From a virus, in the IMG/VR virus record IMGVR_UViG_3300032050_000394, positions 1-36,404 of that record: 36,404 nucleotides of DNA; one strand, given 5' to 3'. Within the stretch, counting starts at the first letter, position 1, and each line of letters begins with the position of its first letter. A model generated the notes under the pieces. It searched no databases and had not been told where the DNA came from. It was given only the letters and a program-made list of their open reading frames with translations. The translations under genes were made by a program, and so were the position numbers. Below are positions 26,180 to 33,185 of this stretch, one piece after another.

Positions 26180-26737
26180 TCAATCATGTAGATCGGGTAC
26201 TTGAACCTTATGTCCAAATTCCTTCTTCCAAGCCTGAAAAGTATTGTGAGCGTCACTTTTTGGAACAAAAGCGTGAGGCTTGAACACCGAACTGTCGTTA
26301 GACAGAACACGATTTGCCCACTTTACCTGCGATTTAGTGTACTTAGACTCGTTGGCCTTAATTACCTTGGCTTCAGCAACGATGTGGTCGCGCCTGATGT
26401 CTGAGTCTATATGCAACTTGATCTTGTTCCATATCTGCTGATGCTCAGGCGAACAAGTATACTTTGCGCGTGGACGGTAAATAGGATCACCACAAATTCG
26501 ACAAACACCCTTGGGCCGTTTGCGCTCGTTCTCGCGCTCTTGTTCCTTAGCAGCACGCTGGAGGATTTTCGCCTCTTCACGCCCAGCAGCAATCTTGGCT
26601 GTAAAGGTTGGGTCCCGATTTTCAAACAACTGCCTGACCCGCTCATGAGATATACCGAACTTCTGGGCTACCTGTCGTAGCGTAGCGCCGTCTGCGTACA
26701 TATCCATCATTTGCTTTACGCGATCTGGGTCAGACAT
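26180..26737 (-). CDS. HTH and zinc-cluster DNA-binding-like protein
   Basis: 185 residues, ATG preceded by GGAGG. Residues ~13-38 are a sigma-region-4-like helix-turn-helix (YADGATLRQVAQKFGISHERVRQLFEN). A charged helix leads to a zinc-type cluster, Cys79 Cys82 ... Cys95 ... His99 (CRICGDPIYRPRAKYTCSPEHQ), similar to zinc clusters next to nuclease-like domains. The C-terminal ~80 residues are basic and helical. Plausible as a phage transcriptional regulator or a DNA-binding accessory factor. No catalytic motif is seen. Confidence 0.65.
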   Translation of the reverse strand: MSDPDRVKQMMDMYADGATLRQVAQKFGISHERVRQLFENRDPTFTAKIAAGREEAKILQRAAKEQERENERKRPKGVCRICGDPIYRPRAKYTCSPEHQQIWNKIKLHIDSDIRRDHIVAEAKVIKANESKYTKSQVKWANRVLSNDSSVFKPHAFVPKSDAHNTFQAWKKEFGHKVQVPDLHD

Positions 26738-26746
26738 CGGCCTCCG

Positions 26747-27277
26747 CTAATTACTATTAGCGATTAGTGTGTGGTAATGGATACTCGCAAAGTCCTTGGC
26801 AGCCATTTCCTTCTTCTCACCCTTAACGGTGTAGGTGGTGTTGCCATACGTACCATGCTTTTCAACAAGACCGGCATTCATAAGATCAGCGACAGCAGAC
26901 GAAATCTGCTCCTTGCGCAGGCCGGTTCTTGAAGAAATTGCGGAAACACCTCCCGGCAAAGCATCATATACAGCCTTCTTGGTCATTCCCGGCGAATTCC
27001 TAGGGGAGTTGCGCGTCGCCTTGGCACCATTAGAGGAGCGATTGATTGTGACCTTCTGAGCAACACGCTCTACAACGCGGTTATCTTCTTGGGAGTTAAG
27101 TCCAAGAATGGCGCTAAGGGGGTCGGGATTCGCTATCCCGGCCTTCTTGTTGGCAGCGATCGCCTCAACAAGACGTGCACGCATTTCAGCGACTAGAAGA
27201 GTGGCTTCGTGGTAATCCGCCACAGAATCCATGTACTCCTGAATTGCATTAAGTTGAAGTTCAGTCTGCTTAGTCAA
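26747..27277 (-). CDS. Winged-helix DNA-binding-like protein
   Basis: 176 residues, TTG start with AAAGGG upstream. The N-terminal ~75 residues are helical (coiled-coil-like, DYHEATLLVAEMRARLVEAIAANKKAG). A basic, flexible linker follows, and residues ~97-150 are a winged helix: KKAVYDALPGGVSAISSRTGLRKEQISSAVADLMNAGLVEKHGTYGNTTYTV, with the wing at the end. It has its own consensus promoter at 27322-27350, so it could be an autoregulated transcription factor. Target unknown. Confidence 0.65.
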   Translation of the reverse strand: MTKQTELQLNAIQEYMDSVADYHEATLLVAEMRARLVEAIAANKKAGIANPDPLSAILGLNSQEDNRVVERVAQKVTINRSSNGAKATRNSPRNSPGMTKKAVYDALPGGVSAISSRTGLRKEQISSAVADLMNAGLVEKHGTYGNTTYTVKGEKKEMAAKDFASIHYHTLIANSN

Positions 27278-27321
27278 TTTGGTCCCTTTATTTTGGGTAG
27301 GGTAGGATCTATCTATACACC

Positions 27322-27350
27322 AGTATAGTACGCCGAGTTTGACATGTCAA
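27322..27350 (-). promoter_or_regulatory. Consensus sigma-70-type promoter with palindromic -35
   Basis: On the minus strand TTGACA (27350-27345), a 17-base spacer and TATACT (27327-27322) stand 45 bases before the winged-helix gene start. It overlaps the end of the upstream gene. The -35 lies within the perfect palindrome TTGACATGTCAA (27339-27350), which could be an operator bound by the downstream winged-helix protein (inference). Confidence 0.8.
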
Positions 27351-27604
27351 GTATCTACGGATACCTGATAATCAATGATTGTGCGTACTGCCTGCGGAGA
27401 TAACTTGCATGCGCCAGAAATGCTTAGCACAGACATGCCACAATTGGCTGCTTCGCGGATGTACTGTCGGCGTAAATCGTCGAGAGAGGTGAGAGTGTCC
27501 AGCGTCCTCCACGGCTCTAGGCCCATCTCAATCAACTCGTCGGCGTAGTTGAAGCACTCATCTATGTCTGTGGTCAGGGTATTAATGAGTGCTAGCAGAC
27601 TCAT
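27347..27604 (-). CDS. Small helix-turn-helix-like protein
   Basis: 85 residues from ATG 27604, chosen because it overlaps the previous stop as ATGA; a longer reading from 27658 would overlap the neighbour heavily. The C-terminal half (YIREAANCGMSVLSISGACKLSPQAVRTIIDYQV) resembles a helix-turn-helix with a recognition helix SPQAVRTII. The N-terminal half is helical and acidic. Possible regulatory role; no family name can be given. Confidence 0.55.
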   Translation of the reverse strand: MSLLALINTLTTDIDECFNYADELIEMGLEPWRTLDTLTSLDDLRRQYIREAANCGMSVLSISGACKLSPQAVRTIIDYQVSVDT

Positions 27605-28233
27605 TTGATACTGCCCCATGCGCGTAATTGCAAAAGAACAGTCCCCATTCGATGACATTCAGGAGTGTCTAGAGACTCACCCTTTGCTGCACCGTTTACG
27701 ACTTCGTTTAGTCTCTGCGCAACATACTGAATGACCTGAACGTTTTTTGCGTCATGCTCAGCCATCCTGTCTTGCCTGTAGACAGCGTTTTGAGCGTTCC
27801 TAAGTTCCTTACGACAAGGCGTGCAATACTTCGCCTTGTATGAGTACGAGTCACTTGTACATCCGGGGTTTTGACATCTTCCCGGATTGGCAATTCTGTG
27901 TTCACGTCTGCGCTGGCGGTACTCGCGCCCGTACTGCACCCTCATTTCGTGAAGGTGCTTCTCGCACCACTTGGTGGCAAGTAGTTCATTGCGCTTGGGC
28001 TGGTCGCAGTCCGGATGTTCGCAAGTGGGGGTGTAATTTTCTCGCGCCTTTTCGGCCCGAATAGCATTCCATCTGCGTGTCTTTTCCTTCAGGTGCTTCT
28101 CGTGGCATTCGACACAGCGCTTAGAGCGAATGCCTCTGGCTGGCACCTTCTGACAGTCAGCACAGATGCGAATTCTGGATTTAGTTTTTGTCTCTGTAGG
28201 CATAAAGGTAGATAAGGTAGATAGCAAGTCCAA
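27601..28233 (-). CDS. Multi-zinc-cluster protein
   Basis: Up to 210 residues. Three cysteine clusters look like separate zinc sites: CADC...CVEC (24-43), CEHPDC...C..H (71-93) and CQNPGC...CTPC (120-140). Between them lie strongly basic helices (KEKTRRWNAIRAEKARENY; RREYRQ-type EYRQRRREHRIANPG). TTG 28233 or ATG 28203 (residue 11) could be the start; neither has a good ribosome site, so the N-terminus is uncertain. Nucleic-acid binding is likely; no HNH or other catalytic motif is complete. Confidence 0.6.
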   Translation of the reverse strand: MDLLSTLSTFMPTETKTKSRIRICADCQKVPARGIRSKRCVECHEKHLKEKTRRWNAIRAEKARENYTPTCEHPDCDQPKRNELLATKWCEKHLHEMRVQYGREYRQRRREHRIANPGRCQNPGCTSDSYSYKAKYCTPCRKELRNAQNAVYRQDRMAEHDAKNVQVIQYVAQRLNEVVNGAAKGESLDTPECHRMGTVLLQLRAWGSIK

Positions 28234-28275
28234 TGAAGGCGAGCGCCGTCACGGCTCCTATCGGGTCCCATCCCT

Positions 28276-29475
28276 TCACAGCACCATCTCCTCCACCCGT
28301 TCCTCGACAGTCCGACCCTCAGTGAAGCGGAAGTACTCGGGCACCATCTTCACGAGAGTGCCGTCATTGCCAATGGTGAGGGTAAGAATGTGGAAGCCAA
28401 CGGCAGGTGAAAGACCTAGCCGGGTAAGAAATGGTGATTGCCACTCAAAACACGCAGGAAATAGGACCTGAACGCCGCGTGCTTCAAAAGCCCCACGGAC
28501 ATGCCAATGTCCGACAGCCAGCAATGCGGGCATACGCTCTGCCCTGTAGCCGTCAGCGAGTTTCTGGGCCTTATAAGAGTAGGAATAAGACATTCCACCC
28601 TTGCCGTGGAGAAGGTGGATCCAGCAAGGATTGTCCTCGTCGGGTCCGTAATTGATCCACGCGCTGTAGTCACCAAGGAACTCAATGTCATCACGCTGGT
28701 TCGCCAATGCCACGACGGGGTTGGCCCCAATCCGGCCAAAACCACCTTCGATGTCGTGGTTGCCGGAGATTCCACGAGTGACGATCCCATCGCGCTGAGG
28801 GTAGTGTTCGACAAGGTATTCCACCTGAGACTCGAAGGTGTGGTTCTTGATCTCGGACACCTGACCACGGAAGATGTCCACGCCACAAGTCCAGTCGCCA
28901 GCGTGCAAGACTTCGGTGATTCCACGGTCCTTGAAGATGTCGTAGGCTAGGTGCAGTTCCGACAGAGCCTCTTCGTTGGAGGAAAGGTGGGTGTCGGAAA
29001 CGATGCCAATTGTGATTTCGTTGCCCTCGAGCAGAGAACGGTGAAGGTTCGTCCGGTTGGGAAGGACCTTCTGGATATGCACCTGCTCGTCGGAGTCCGG
29101 AATGCGGTAGCCCCTGCGCCGGAGATCCTCTAGGGAAGTCCGGACCCTCTTGGGAGACACATCTAGTTCATCCGCAATTTCGGAGATGGTGTGCCTACGG
29201 TCCCCGGTGGTCTTCTGCAGAAGGTCGTGTACCTTCTGGGCTACGTCATCTAGTTCCAAGGCTGGAGCATTCTTCGGAGAGTCGAAGTCGTTTGCGAGTG
29301 AATTCTGGCGCTTGCTCAACTTAATGCCAAACTTCGCACACCACGACGTTAGCGTTGTTGCGTGTACAGGAACGCCAGCGGCGGTTGACGCCTGCGCGGC
29401 CTGCTTGCAGTTGCCGTGGGTACGGATTGCTTCAATTAGGAGGTCCTTATCGGTCCACCAATTCTGGTCTGCCAT
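28276..29475 (-). CDS. Metallophosphoesterase with N-terminal DNA-binding-like region
   Basis: 399 residues, ATG with GCAGGAGTT. The C-terminal ~250 residues are a calcineurin-like phosphoesterase with all metal-binding motifs: D161xH163 (SDTHLSS), GDW with Asp194 (HAGDWT), GNHD 238-241, His290 (LLHGKG), GHWH 322-325 (His323, His325). The N-terminus has two HTH-like segments, ~17-50 (NCKQAAQASTAAGVP...TLTSWCAKFG) and ~95-122 (HTISEIADELDVSPKRVRTSLEDLRRRGY), the latter a winged-helix type. Such enzymes cut phosphodiesters in nucleic acids or nucleotides. The fusion suggests a DNA-directed substrate. First gene of the minus-strand block. Confidence 0.85.
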   Translation of the reverse strand: MADQNWWTDKDLLIEAIRTHGNCKQAAQASTAAGVPVHATTLTSWCAKFGIKLSKRQNSLANDFDSPKNAPALELDDVAQKVHDLLQKTTGDRRHTISEIADELDVSPKRVRTSLEDLRRRGYRIPDSDEQVHIQKVLPNRTNLHRSLLEGNEITIGIVSDTHLSSNEEALSELHLAYDIFKDRGITEVLHAGDWTCGVDIFRGQVSEIKNHTFESQVEYLVEHYPQRDGIVTRGISGNHDIEGGFGRIGANPVVALANQRDDIEFLGDYSAWINYGPDEDNPCWIHLLHGKGGMSYSYSYKAQKLADGYRAERMPALLAVGHWHVRGAFEARGVQVLFPACFEWQSPFLTRLGLSPAVGFHILTLTIGNDGTLVKMVPEYFRFTEGRTVEERVEEMVL

Positions 29476-30071
29476 AACTCCTGCTCGGTTGGACTACAGG
29501 GGTTTTCCTAGAAGACAGAAAAGCATCTGATTCGGTCTTTTAGTACGTCGCGCACACGCGCATAGTTACTAACACCTATCTCTTTTCCTTCTCTTTTCTT
29601 TAGGTAAGGCCCCAGCCAGACCGGCTGCTATATCTGCGCCGAGCGCTTATCGTTATAGATGTCTTCTGTCAGGTGTTGGTTTTTTATATAATATTGACGA
29701 ATGTGAGCCGTGGGTGATAAATCAGGGGTCGCGGCTGGTCCCCCTGTCGGTCCACTAGTTGGTCCATTCGGGTCCGTCTGGTGGTCCACTCAGATAGCCC
29801 ACTTGACGCTCTGTGGTGTGTGTGGTAAAAGTCTCATGTGCATGAGGCGACGCGTCGAGAGAGGCATGTGTCTCCGGTGGCGGGGGGGTGGGGGAGGGGC
29901 GGTCGATATGTATACGTATCGGAGGCAGGGTGCGCATACTGCGTATATCCCAGCAGCGAGTCAGCCAGCATACCTACCCCATCTATACATGCCGCACTCA
30001 GACCAGATGCGACGAGCGAGAGGGAGAGCAACGAGAGAGACGAGAGGGACGAACACAGAGGACACACCAGA

Positions 30072-30310
30072 GGGGATATACCCCATACCCCACACGCTCC
30101 ACCTCGAGGGATACCCCACCCCGACGTCCGGCGACAGGGGGAGGGTATGCCCCGAGACTGGCCCTCGAGGTATATCCCCGAGGAGTCCGGCGAGGGCACC
30201 CCCACGGAGATATACCCCTCGAGACTCGCCTCCGGAGATATACCCCTCCGGAGATATACCCCTCCGGAGACTGGTCCCCGAGACTGGTCCTCGGATACTG
30301 GTCCCAGACC
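30072..30310. repeat. ATATACCCC / GACTGGTCC short repeats
   Basis: GGGGATATACCCC (30072-30084), an inverted copy in GAGGTATATCCCC (~30167-30179), then GGAGATATACCCCTC near 30206, 30234 and 30250, the last two as a 16-base tandem unit CCGGAGATATACCCCT. They are followed by three GACTGGTCC- or ATACTGGTCC-type units. Short AT core in very GC-rich flanks, copies in both orientations. Could be protein-binding iterons or an unwinding element. Confidence 0.6.
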
Positions 30311-30411
30311 CGCCCCCCGGCACCGCCCCCACCCGGCACCGGCACCGCCCCCCGCCACCGTCCCCGGCACCGGCACCGGACAACCCTCCTCGGACTGGCC
30401 CCCCGCCGAGG

Positions 30412-30440
30412 TTGCCGCCCCGTCCCCGGCGTGGTACGAT
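30412..30440 (+). promoter_or_regulatory. Putative promoter for the plus-strand block
   Basis: TTGCCG (30412-30417), 17-base spacer, TACGAT (30435-30440), 43 bases before the first small membrane gene. The -35 matches four of six consensus bases; the -10 has the conserved TA...T. It lies at the end of the repeat region and would drive transcription to the right. Confidence 0.5.
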
Positions 30441-30483
30441 ACCGCCATACTCAACGAACCCGCCCGTCCGATAGGAACACCAC

Positions 30484-30624
30484 ATGCAGACCCTCGCCTA
30501 CCTGCTCCTAGCCGTCGCCCTGCTGGCCATGTCCATGTCATCGTGGACCGCCGCCGCAGTGTCGCTGGTGCTGGGCATCGTGGTCTGGGTCTGGGACGGG
30601 CCGAGCCGGAGGTCCAACCCATGA
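30484..30624 (+). CDS. Small membrane protein
   Basis: 46 residues: a hydrophobic stretch from residue 4 to about 37 with a Ser/Thr/Trp break near 17-22, so one long or two short membrane segments (LAYLLLAVALLAM and AAVSLVLGIVVWVW), ending with a basic tail (GPSRRSNP). ATG 30484 has AGGA upstream. It overlaps the next gene by four bases (ATGA). Tiny paired membrane proteins in phages can be holin-like, but nothing here proves that. Confidence 0.55.
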   Translation: MQTLAYLLLAVALLAMSMSSWTAAAVSLVLGIVVWVWDGPSRRSNP

Positions 30625-30764
30625 TGTGGCTGATACTAGGTGCCGTGCTGCTGGTCTGGCTGATCGCTAAGTGGTCGGTGCTGGCCATCTGGTACATGGG
30701 CGTCGGCATCGTCCTGCTGGGCGTCGCCACGTTCCGTCTGATCACCAACCGCTGGCCGGTCTGA
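30621..30764 (+). CDS. Second small membrane protein, coupled
   Basis: 47 residues, from ATG 30621 or 30624. Two hydrophobic stretches (WLILGAVLLVWLI and VLAIWYMGVGIVLLGVATF) separated by AKWS, ending in a basic turn (RLITNRWPV). Translationally coupled with the preceding membrane gene. Followed after 15 bases by the tRNA. Function unknown; the pair could be holin/anti-holin or another membrane complex, by size and coupling alone. Confidence 0.5.
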   Translation: MMWLILGAVLLVWLIAKWSVLAIWYMGVGIVLLGVATFRLITNRWPV

Positions 30765-30779
30765 CCACCGTGCCCGCCC

Positions 30780-30853
30780 GCCTGTGTAGCCCAACTGGCA
30801 GAGGCAACGGACTCAAAACCCGTTCAGTGTGGGTTCGACTCCCACCACAGGCA
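30780..30853 (+). tRNA. tRNA with anticodon CAA, short variable loop
   Basis: Full cloverleaf of 74 bases: acceptor GCCTGTG/CACAGGC (seven perfect pairs), D arm with GCC/GGC and GG in the loop, anticodon arm ACGGA CTCAAAA CCCGT with anticodon CAA (one A-C mismatch at the loop end), five-base variable region, T arm GTGGG TTCGACT CCCAC, discriminator A. CAA reads UUG (Leu), but a tRNA-Leu would be expected to have a long variable arm. The 3-prime CCA is not encoded. It lies between the small membrane genes and the deaminase. Confidence 0.85.
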
Positions 30854-30858
30854 TAACC

Positions 30859-31233
30859 GTGGCGACTCTCGCCATCCCGCGCCGTCCGACCGTCCTGACC
30901 CACGCCATGCGGGTCGCCGGACGGTCCGAACTCAAGCGGTTCCACACCGGGGCCGCGCTGCTGGACCGTCACGGTCGGCTGGTGTCCACCGGCTGGTCCC
31001 ATCGGTGTGAACCGCGTCTGGTCCGGTACCGGTCCATGCACGCCGAACACCATGCCCTCCGCCGCGCCGGTCGGTCCGTGTCCGGTGGGGTCGCCGCCGT
31101 GGCCACCATATCCGCCCGTGGCAACTGGACCATGAGCCTACCGTGCGACGAGTGCCGGTCGATACTGGAACAGGCAGGCATCGTAACCGTGTACTATACG
31201 ACCCCCGAGGGATGGGATGTCATCGAACTCTGA
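30859..31233 (+). CDS. Cytidine/deoxycytidylate deaminase-like protein
   Basis: 124 residues from GTG 30859, the first plausible start after the tRNA. The zinc-dependent deaminase signature is complete: HAE with His61 and catalytic Glu63 (SMHAEHHAL), and PCDEC with Cys96 and Cys99 (LPCDECRSIL). Family members convert dCMP to dUMP or cytidine to uridine, feeding thymidylate synthesis. This fits nrdJ elsewhere in the window as part of nucleotide supply. Compact length, typical for phage versions. A specific substrate cannot be told from sequence; a tRNA- or nucleic-acid-editing deaminase is an alternative. Confidence 0.8.
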   Translation: MATLAIPRRPTVLTHAMRVAGRSELKRFHTGAALLDRHGRLVSTGWSHRCEPRLVRYRSMHAEHHALRRAGRSVSGGVAAVATISARGNWTMSLPCDECRSILEQAGIVTVYYTTPEGWDVIEL

Positions 31234-31450
31234 GTACGACTACCGCCGCGACTGGCCCGAGGCCGAGCGGCATCAGTGGACCGGCGTGATGGGCGCGATC
31301 TACCATAACCCGACGACCGGCGTGGTCCGTGTCTGCATGAGCGGTGAGTGGCCCGATACCGCCATCGTGACACAGGACGCCTACGTGGTGCAGCGAACCG
31401 TCAGCGGGCGGCTCATGCAGTTCGACGTCCACGGCCTGTACTGGGACTGA
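31217..31450 (+). CDS. Small unknown protein
   Basis: 77 residues, ATG 31217 with GAGGGATGGG upstream, overlapping the deaminase end by 17 bases. Strand-rich middle (GVVRVCMSGEWPDTAIVTQDAYVVQRTVSGRLMQFDVHGLYWD) following a Trp/Arg-rich N-terminus (YDYRRDWPEAERHQWTG). No family recognised. Probably co-translated with the deaminase. Confidence 0.55.
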   Translation: MSSNSEYDYRRDWPEAERHQWTGVMGAIYHNPTTGVVRVCMSGEWPDTAIVTQDAYVVQRTVSGRLMQFDVHGLYWD

Positions 31451-31452
31451 CC

Positions 31453-31641
31453 GTGCGACCCATAGATATCCGCGCCCGTCTGGACCAACTCCACCGTGAG
31501 TGGAACGCTCTCGGCGTCATCGGTCAGGACCGCCACGGTGCCGAGTACGCCCAGCGGTACTCGTCGCTGGCCGAGGAGGCCATACGGGAGGCCGAGCGGT
31601 GGTTCGGCGTGGCGTTCGACCGGTTCGACCAGTCACAGTAG
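31453..31641 (+). CDS. Small helical protein
   Basis: 62 residues from GTG 31453, two bases after the preceding stop. Nearly all helix: IRARLDQLHREWNALGVIGQDRHGAEYAQRYSSLAEEAIREAERWFGVAFDRF. Arg and Glu alternate as in a coiled coil. No recognisable family. The tight spacing favours co-translation with its neighbours. Confidence 0.5.
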   Translation: MRPIDIRARLDQLHREWNALGVIGQDRHGAEYAQRYSSLAEEAIREAERWFGVAFDRFDQSQ

Positions 31642-31691
31642 TCCGACCGGTGTTGTACCATCGGGACCTCGACCGGTCAAGAGGAGGAACC

Positions 31692-31895
31692 ATGAACATA
31701 GACGCTCGCTGCATGAGCGGCGACGCACAGCGGGACGTCCGCTGTGAGTGCATCGACTGCCGTAGGGTCGTCGCTGTGGCCCTGACGCCGGGGCACCCAT
31801 CCGTGCCCGGTGCCGTGTGCCCGATCTGCGACGGCCCCGCCCTGCCACCGTGCCCATGTGGTGGCCAACTCGTAACGGAGGGGACCCTCTGGTGA
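31692..31895 (+). CDS. Small zinc-ribbon-like protein
   Basis: 67 residues, ATG 31692 after a strong AGAGGAGGAACC site. Nine cysteines, several in close pairs: CECIDC near residues 19-24, CPIC near 43-46, CPCGG near 54-58. This is a zinc-ribbon pattern, metal-binding rather than enzymatic. Four-base overlap (GTGA) with the next gene. Function unknown. Confidence 0.6.
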   Translation: MNIDARCMSGDAQRDVRCECIDCRRVVAVALTPGHPSVPGAVCPICDGPALPPCPCGGQLVTEGTLW

Positions 31896-32128
31896 TCCAC
31901 CGCAACGCCATACTGGCCCTCAGGTCCGATCTGGACAGCGGGCACATCGTCGCCATCCAACTGGTCGACGGTTCATCCGTGCAGATCGATAGCATCGTCG
32001 GAGTGCAGGACGAGTCCCATGCCATCGTCATGGGCCACGGGGTCCGCCTGCTGCTCCCCCTCGACCAGATCGTAGCCGTCGCCGTGTCGAACACCGACGG
32101 CGACAGCACGGAGCCACTATACGACTAA
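31892..32128 (+). CDS. Small beta-rich unknown protein
   Basis: 78 residues from GTG 31892, which overlaps the preceding stop as GTGA and has GGAGGGG upstream. Strands (HIVAIQLVDGSSVQIDSIVGVQDESHAIVMGHGVRLLLPLDQIVAVAVSN) suggest a small barrel, similar in outline to single-strand-nucleic-acid or scaffold-type barrels, but no motif supports a name. Confidence 0.55.
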   Translation: MIHRNAILALRSDLDSGHIVAIQLVDGSSVQIDSIVGVQDESHAIVMGHGVRLLLPLDQIVAVAVSNTDGDSTEPLYD

Positions 32129-32451
32129 ACGCCGGGGCGCGATAGTACAGGTGCCGGTGATGCTGCTCTCCGGTGTTGCTGTCAGTGAAGGTGGCAGGGT
32201 CCAGCCGGTCAGCCCGGTGGAGGACCAGACGCCGGATGTGCTGGGTTGGCACGGGCGGGCGTCGAAGCGGCGGGGATAGCGGCCCCGTCCTCCCTGCCCC
32301 GTCCTCCTCAGGTTTCGCTGGCCGTTGGGGGCCACGCGGAGCAGGTGCCGTAAGGTGACCCGGCATAAGCCGGTAGTCGGGCCGGGGCGCTCCCAACAGC
32401 CCCGGCTCACCTGTATCCGACAACGGTTACGTGCGCCACACGCTGTAGAGG
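32129..32451. other. Gene-poor stretch with hairpins
   Basis: About 320 bases with no supported gene. It has two hairpins: CCGGC ATAA GCCGG (32360-32373) and GCCGGGGC...GCCCCGGC (32381-32406, eight perfect pairs, ten-base loop), the second a possible terminator without U run. A 39-codon plus frame near 32160 and two antisense open frames exist but have no ribosome site. A consensus promoter follows. Confidence 0.5.
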
Positions 32452-32480
32452 TTGACGCGTGGCCGGCGCTCTGGTAAAAT
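32452..32480 (+). promoter_or_regulatory. Consensus sigma-70-type promoter
   Basis: TTGACG (32452-32457), 17-base spacer, TAAAAT (32475-32480), 36 bases before the GTG of the following gene. Five of six bases match in each box. Best promoter on the plus strand; it would start transcription into the small-gene array. Confidence 0.78.
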
Positions 32481-32516
32481 CTCCTCTTCAGCGGCAACTA
32501 CCACGAGGAGAACGCC

Positions 32517-32771
32517 GTGAGCGACGAGTACATCGTCGAGGGATCAGTGCCCGCGTATCTATGGACGCATCGCCTAGAGGACGGTGCACGCAGGGAGATG
32601 CATCCTGAGCGTTTCATCATGCTGCTGGCGGTGTCTGCAGCAGAGCGTGAGGCGGTGCAGGCAGAGGCGCTGAGGCTGATGTTCCGTCACGGCGGCAGTT
32701 ATGTGGAGACACTGCGCGGTGTTGTGCACCGACATATCCACCCCGACAACGACAAACATAGGGGAGAGTGA
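32517..32771 (+). CDS. Small unknown protein, first gene after a strong promoter
   Basis: 84 residues from GTG 32517 with GAGGAGAACGCC before it. Helical end (SAAEREAVQAEALRLMFRHGGSYVETLRGVVHRHIHPDNDKHRGE) with several His; N-terminus with EYIVEGSVPAYLWTHRLEDG. No family recognised. Its stop overlaps the next ATG by one base. Confidence 0.6.
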   Translation: MSDEYIVEGSVPAYLWTHRLEDGARREMHPERFIMLLAVSAAEREAVQAEALRLMFRHGGSYVETLRGVVHRHIHPDNDKHRGE

Positions 32772-32884
32772 TGGACCCGTTTACATCGTTCGTGTACTGG
32801 ACGCACACGTGGGACTGGTGGCACTGGTCGCCCGTTTGGGTGGCGGTGGTGGCCGTCATGGTGTGGATCTGGAAGGAGGGATGA
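32771..32884 (+). CDS. Tryptophan-rich mini membrane protein
   Basis: 37 residues, eight of them Trp: MDPFTSFVYWTHTWDWWHW followed by SPVWVAVVAVMVWIWKEG. The second part is a single membrane-spanning stretch; the first is an amphipathic Trp/His segment. Coupled to both neighbours (TGATG and ATGA overlaps), which supports its being real despite its size. Function unknown. Confidence 0.5.
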   Translation: MDPFTSFVYWTHTWDWWHWSPVWVAVVAVMVWIWKEG

Positions 32885-33096
32885 TGGAACGCACACCGGA
32901 GGAAGTTGCAGCGCTGACCGTTGAGGCCAACCGCCGATGGCGGGAGGCGCGGGAGGCAGACAGTCGCAAGTACGGCGGCTGCGAGCAGTGCCTCGATCTG
33001 GCAGGGCCGACTCACGGAGGCTCGAGTTTCTGCCAGTCGGGGTCTATCGCAAGTGGTGGGCACAGGGCACACTGCACTTGCGACTGGTGCTTCTAG
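32881..33096 (+). CDS. Cysteine-rich small protein
   Basis: 71 residues from ATG 32881 or 32884, preceded by GGAAGGAGGG. Helical, charged N-terminus (RTPEEVAALTVEANRRWREAREADSRKYGG) and a metal-site-like C-terminus CEQC...C...H..HCTCDWCF. The end looks like a zinc finger. Thirteen bases after its stop comes a tRNA-like element. Confidence 0.6.
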   Translation: MMERTPEEVAALTVEANRRWREAREADSRKYGGCEQCLDLAGPTHGGSSFCQSGSIASGGHRAHCTCDWCF

Positions 33097-33109
33097 GCAG
33101 GGCAGTACA

Positions 33110-33154
33110 GGGCGGGGTAGGCGCAGGTGACGGGTTCGAATCCCGTCCCGTCCT
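33110..33154 (+). ncRNA. tRNA-like element without anticodon arm (T1)
   Basis: GGGCGGG (33110-33116) pairs with CCCGTCC (33147-33153), one G-U pair. Directly inside is a canonical T arm: ACGGG, loop TTCGAAT, CCCGT (33130-33146). Only 13 bases lie between the 5-prime acceptor strand and the T arm, too few for a D and anticodon arm. No other 5-prime acceptor partner is present within normal tRNA distance upstream. Confidence 0.6.
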
Positions 33155-33185
33155 CTTACACTCTAATCCAAGGAGGGGGTGAGAC

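Larger units (their letters stand above)
29476..30483. other. Gene-poor divergent region with repeats
   Basis: About 1 kb between diverging gene blocks. Left part (29540-29700) is AT-richer, with pyrimidine runs and a plus-strand TATAAT at 29687-29692 lacking a good -35. 29730-29795 holds several GGTCC repeats. 29990-30060 is purine-rich. 30070-30310 holds ATATACCCC-type repeats, and 30300-30420 is C/CCG-rich. Several long open frames cross it in three frames and on both strands; they are low-complexity and none has a convincing ribosome site, so I treat them as composition artefacts. Candidate origin or control region; a real gene cannot be fully excluded. Confidence 0.55.

Noticed and set aside
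29710-30764. Long open frames (254 and 308 codons on plus, 304 on minus) across the repeat region
   Set aside because: They overlap in several frames and on both strands, translate to Pro/Arg/Gly-rich low complexity, lack ribosome sites, and arise from GC-rich repeats with few stop codons. Only the last 48 codons of one (30621-30764) are kept as a small membrane gene.
32028-32497. Minus-strand proteins of 126-131 codons
   Set aside because: Arg/Pro-rich, no ribosome site, overlapping each other and a plus-strand gene and promoter.
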